NCBI RefSeq assembly: GCF_049243985.1
Contig: NC_135372.1
Location: 101,583,318-101,647,317 of the forward strand
DNA: 64,000 nucleotides
Direction of reading: 5' to 3'
DNA from: Paroedura picta
Taxonomy: Eukaryota > Chordata > Lepidosauria > Squamata > Gekkonidae
Shown: piece after piece, positions 62,408-64,000 of the stretch
Numbering within the stretch: position 1 is the first letter of the stretch
How the letters are laid out: the number at the start of each line of letters is the position of its first letter
Notes under the pieces: generated by a model
The model's database searches: none
What the model was told of the DNA's origin: nothing
The model's input: the letters and a program-made list of their open reading frames with translations, nothing else
Translations under genes and position numbers: made by a program

Positions 62408-62639
62408 CTGGAAGTGGAAAGTGGAGGTTTAATCGTTACCTTCTGAAACTCTGTCCCAGTGGCCAACACAGTTAACAGTCTTCATAGCCGCCACAAAAAC
62501 AGAAACGAGAAGCAAGACAAGACAAAAACACACACAGCCTTATAAAGCCAGTGGATTTACTCCTATTTGTTGCCTGGTGGTAAGTGAAATGAGGGAAAAA
62601 AGAGGAAGCAGGATGGCCTAATGTGGCCTTAGCATTTGA

Positions 62640-62880
62640 CATTCCTGTGACAGAACCAGCATGGAATAGTGCTTAAAGAGTGACAGACCAGACTCTGGGA
62701 GACCCAGTTTGATCCCTCCTCCCCTTGGCCAAAGAAGTTTGCTGGGTGACTTTGGGCCAGCCACATATTTTCAGCCTCACAGGCCTGTTAGGAAGATAAA
62801 ATGGAGGAGGGGATTAAAAGGTTGGAAATGGCTTTGGGTTGCCTGGGAGATAAGAGCAGGGCATGAATACCTAAATAAAT
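62640..62880 (+). mobile_element. tRNA-derived SINE, second type
   Basis: A-box-like head AATAGTGCTTAAAGAGTG, then GACCCAGTTTGATCCC (B box), GCTGGGTGACTTTGGGCC and CAGCCTCACAGGCC, with the tail ending ACCTAAATAAATTATC. It lies in the RAB29 intron upstream of the 62.2-62.4 kb exon. Confidence 0.75.
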
Positions 62881-63394
62881 TATCAAAGGTAAAATAAATC
62901 AGAAATAAATCTTGTCACTAGCAATGCCCTGATCACACCAAACACAAAAGTTAATCCATATGTTGGGGGTGTTCTGAGTTGGTTCACTTTCCTCTGCCTT
63001 CCTGGTTCAGAAAGCTGCATATGCCTCCCTGAGCGCTACTGGTGCTTTGCTAGGGAAGTCCAACTCAAAGTCTGAAAGTCACTTTGAATATGGGGCTTTG
63101 AGCCATCATTACTGAGAAGCAAGAGAAACATGGATGGGAGGAAGAGAAATATCCACATAGCCAAAGTTTTCACTTGCTGAAGAAACAAAGTCAAGTAGAT
63201 TTTCCCGTTGGCAGTGGGAATCATTAAGGGTTAAACAGCAAACAAAGGTTTGGCTATGCTGTGAGATAACCCTTAATAAGTATCAACTGCATCACACATT
63301 ACCAGCAGCCATCTCTAGAGTGTTCCAAAAGTGGTTGTTTCCAGGACTTGCACTGGAGACTGCATAAACTGCACTACAGACAGACATAGTCTGA

Positions 63395-63475
63395 AAAAGA
63401 GTGCTTGCACTCGAAAGCTCATGCCCTTAATAAATCTTTGTTGGTCTTAAAGGTGCTACTGGACTCTGATTTTAT
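63395..63475 (+). repeat. interspersed repeat, GGTGCTACTGGACTC family
   Basis: ACTCGAAAGCTCATGCCC, AATAAATCTTTGTTGGTC and TTAAAGGTGCTACTGGACTC. Related pieces occur at 63660-63745 (AGATTCAAGTGGGCAGCTGTG onward), 8250-8355 (reverse) and 53040-53130. The class of this element is unknown to me. Confidence 0.6.
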
Positions 63476-64000
63476 TGTACAGACAGGACAGAGTAAGTTC
63501 ACAAAAGTTATGTCTTTCCATTTCCCAGTCCAGCTGTGCTAAAATACTCACACCAAGGACTTATATGTAACAACTGCCACTAACAGATTTGTTAGGATCA
63601 ATGCAGACATAGCCAAATAAACACAACTTGATGGAATGAGCTATTTTAAAGACTTTTACATAGATTCAAGTGGGCAGCTGTGTATTTTGAGTCCCAAGGC
63701 ACCTCTAAGACCACCAAACTTTTATTCATTGTAGGATTTTGGGTGCACAGCACTGAATCTGTAAGATATGTGCATTATCTCCATTGGTTGTGAACTGCCT
63801 TGAAATGCATATTTCACTGTAGCAAGCAGAAGCCAAAATCACAGGGGCTGGTAGGTGGAAGAAATCAACAAATGGTAGTGTTTATTTATTTGAAACAACC
63901 TAAAAGATCACAAAATAGTTCTCCAAAACTATTAATCTGGGTAGATATTAAGTACAAAAAAGGAAAGAAGAGAGGAAAGAGACGACTGGAGACATACTTG

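Noticed and set aside
62408-64000. RAB29 exon with the WDIA motif or P-loop exon
   Set aside because: No minus-strand frame with VDFALKV or VVGDAAVGKT was found; these exons must lie further right.
1-64000. Retroviral or other LTR fossils, CRISPR arrays, bacterial-type operons
   Set aside because: No gag, pol or env-like coding, no LTR pair and no regularly spaced repeats were recognised; the RT-bearing pieces are all LINEs.

Overview
The window is vertebrate nuclear DNA, most likely from a squamate reptile. The evidence is the mix of mobile elements: CR1 and L2 LINEs, a young BovB (RTE) LINE, 5S-rRNA-derived and tRNA-derived SINEs, and many non-autonomous hAT DNA transposons. The tRNA-SINE type suggests a gecko, but that is a guess from memory. 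Two protein-coding genes can be read, both on the minus strand and head-to-tail. NUCKS1 is complete in its coding part, from a start codon at 50182 to a stop at 21418. The 3' half of RAB29 has three coding exons between 62407 and 58078, with its 5' exons beyond the right edge. This NUCKS1-RAB29 order and orientation matches the human chromosome 1q32 (PARK16) neighbourhood.

Layout. Bases 1 to about 16.5 kb lie downstream of NUCKS1; they hold no exon I can support and are filled with repeats (5S-SINEs, a 1.6-kb CR1, several hAT elements, MITEs). About 16.5-21.4 kb is AT-rich and nearly free of recognisable transposons, and is probably the long NUCKS1 3' UTR. Bases 21.4-50.2 kb are NUCKS1 exons and introns, the introns loaded with L2, CR1, SINE and hAT copies. 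About 49.4-51.1 kb is a CpG-rich promoter region with two CCAAT boxes. Bases 51.1-54.1 kb hold a hAT element carrying a second hAT inside it, and a fresh BovB insertion with a perfect 15-bp target duplication. Bases 54.1-58.1 kb are repeat-poor and probably include the RAB29 3' UTR. From 58.1 kb to the end are the last RAB29 exons and introns.

The most interesting signal is an extra NUCKS1 exon at 27249-27398. It has the same length (150 bp) and phase as the known exon at 23154-23303 and encodes a diverged copy of the same acidic-then-basic module. Human NUCKS1 as I remember it (243 aa) has no such segment. With it the protein is 292 aa; without it, 242 aa.

The two genes need not act together. 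NUCKS1 is a chromatin and DNA-repair phosphoprotein, and RAB29 is a Golgi/endolysosomal small GTPase linked to LRRK2. No CRISPR, bacterial operon, rRNA gene, functional tRNA gene or retroviral fossil was recognised.
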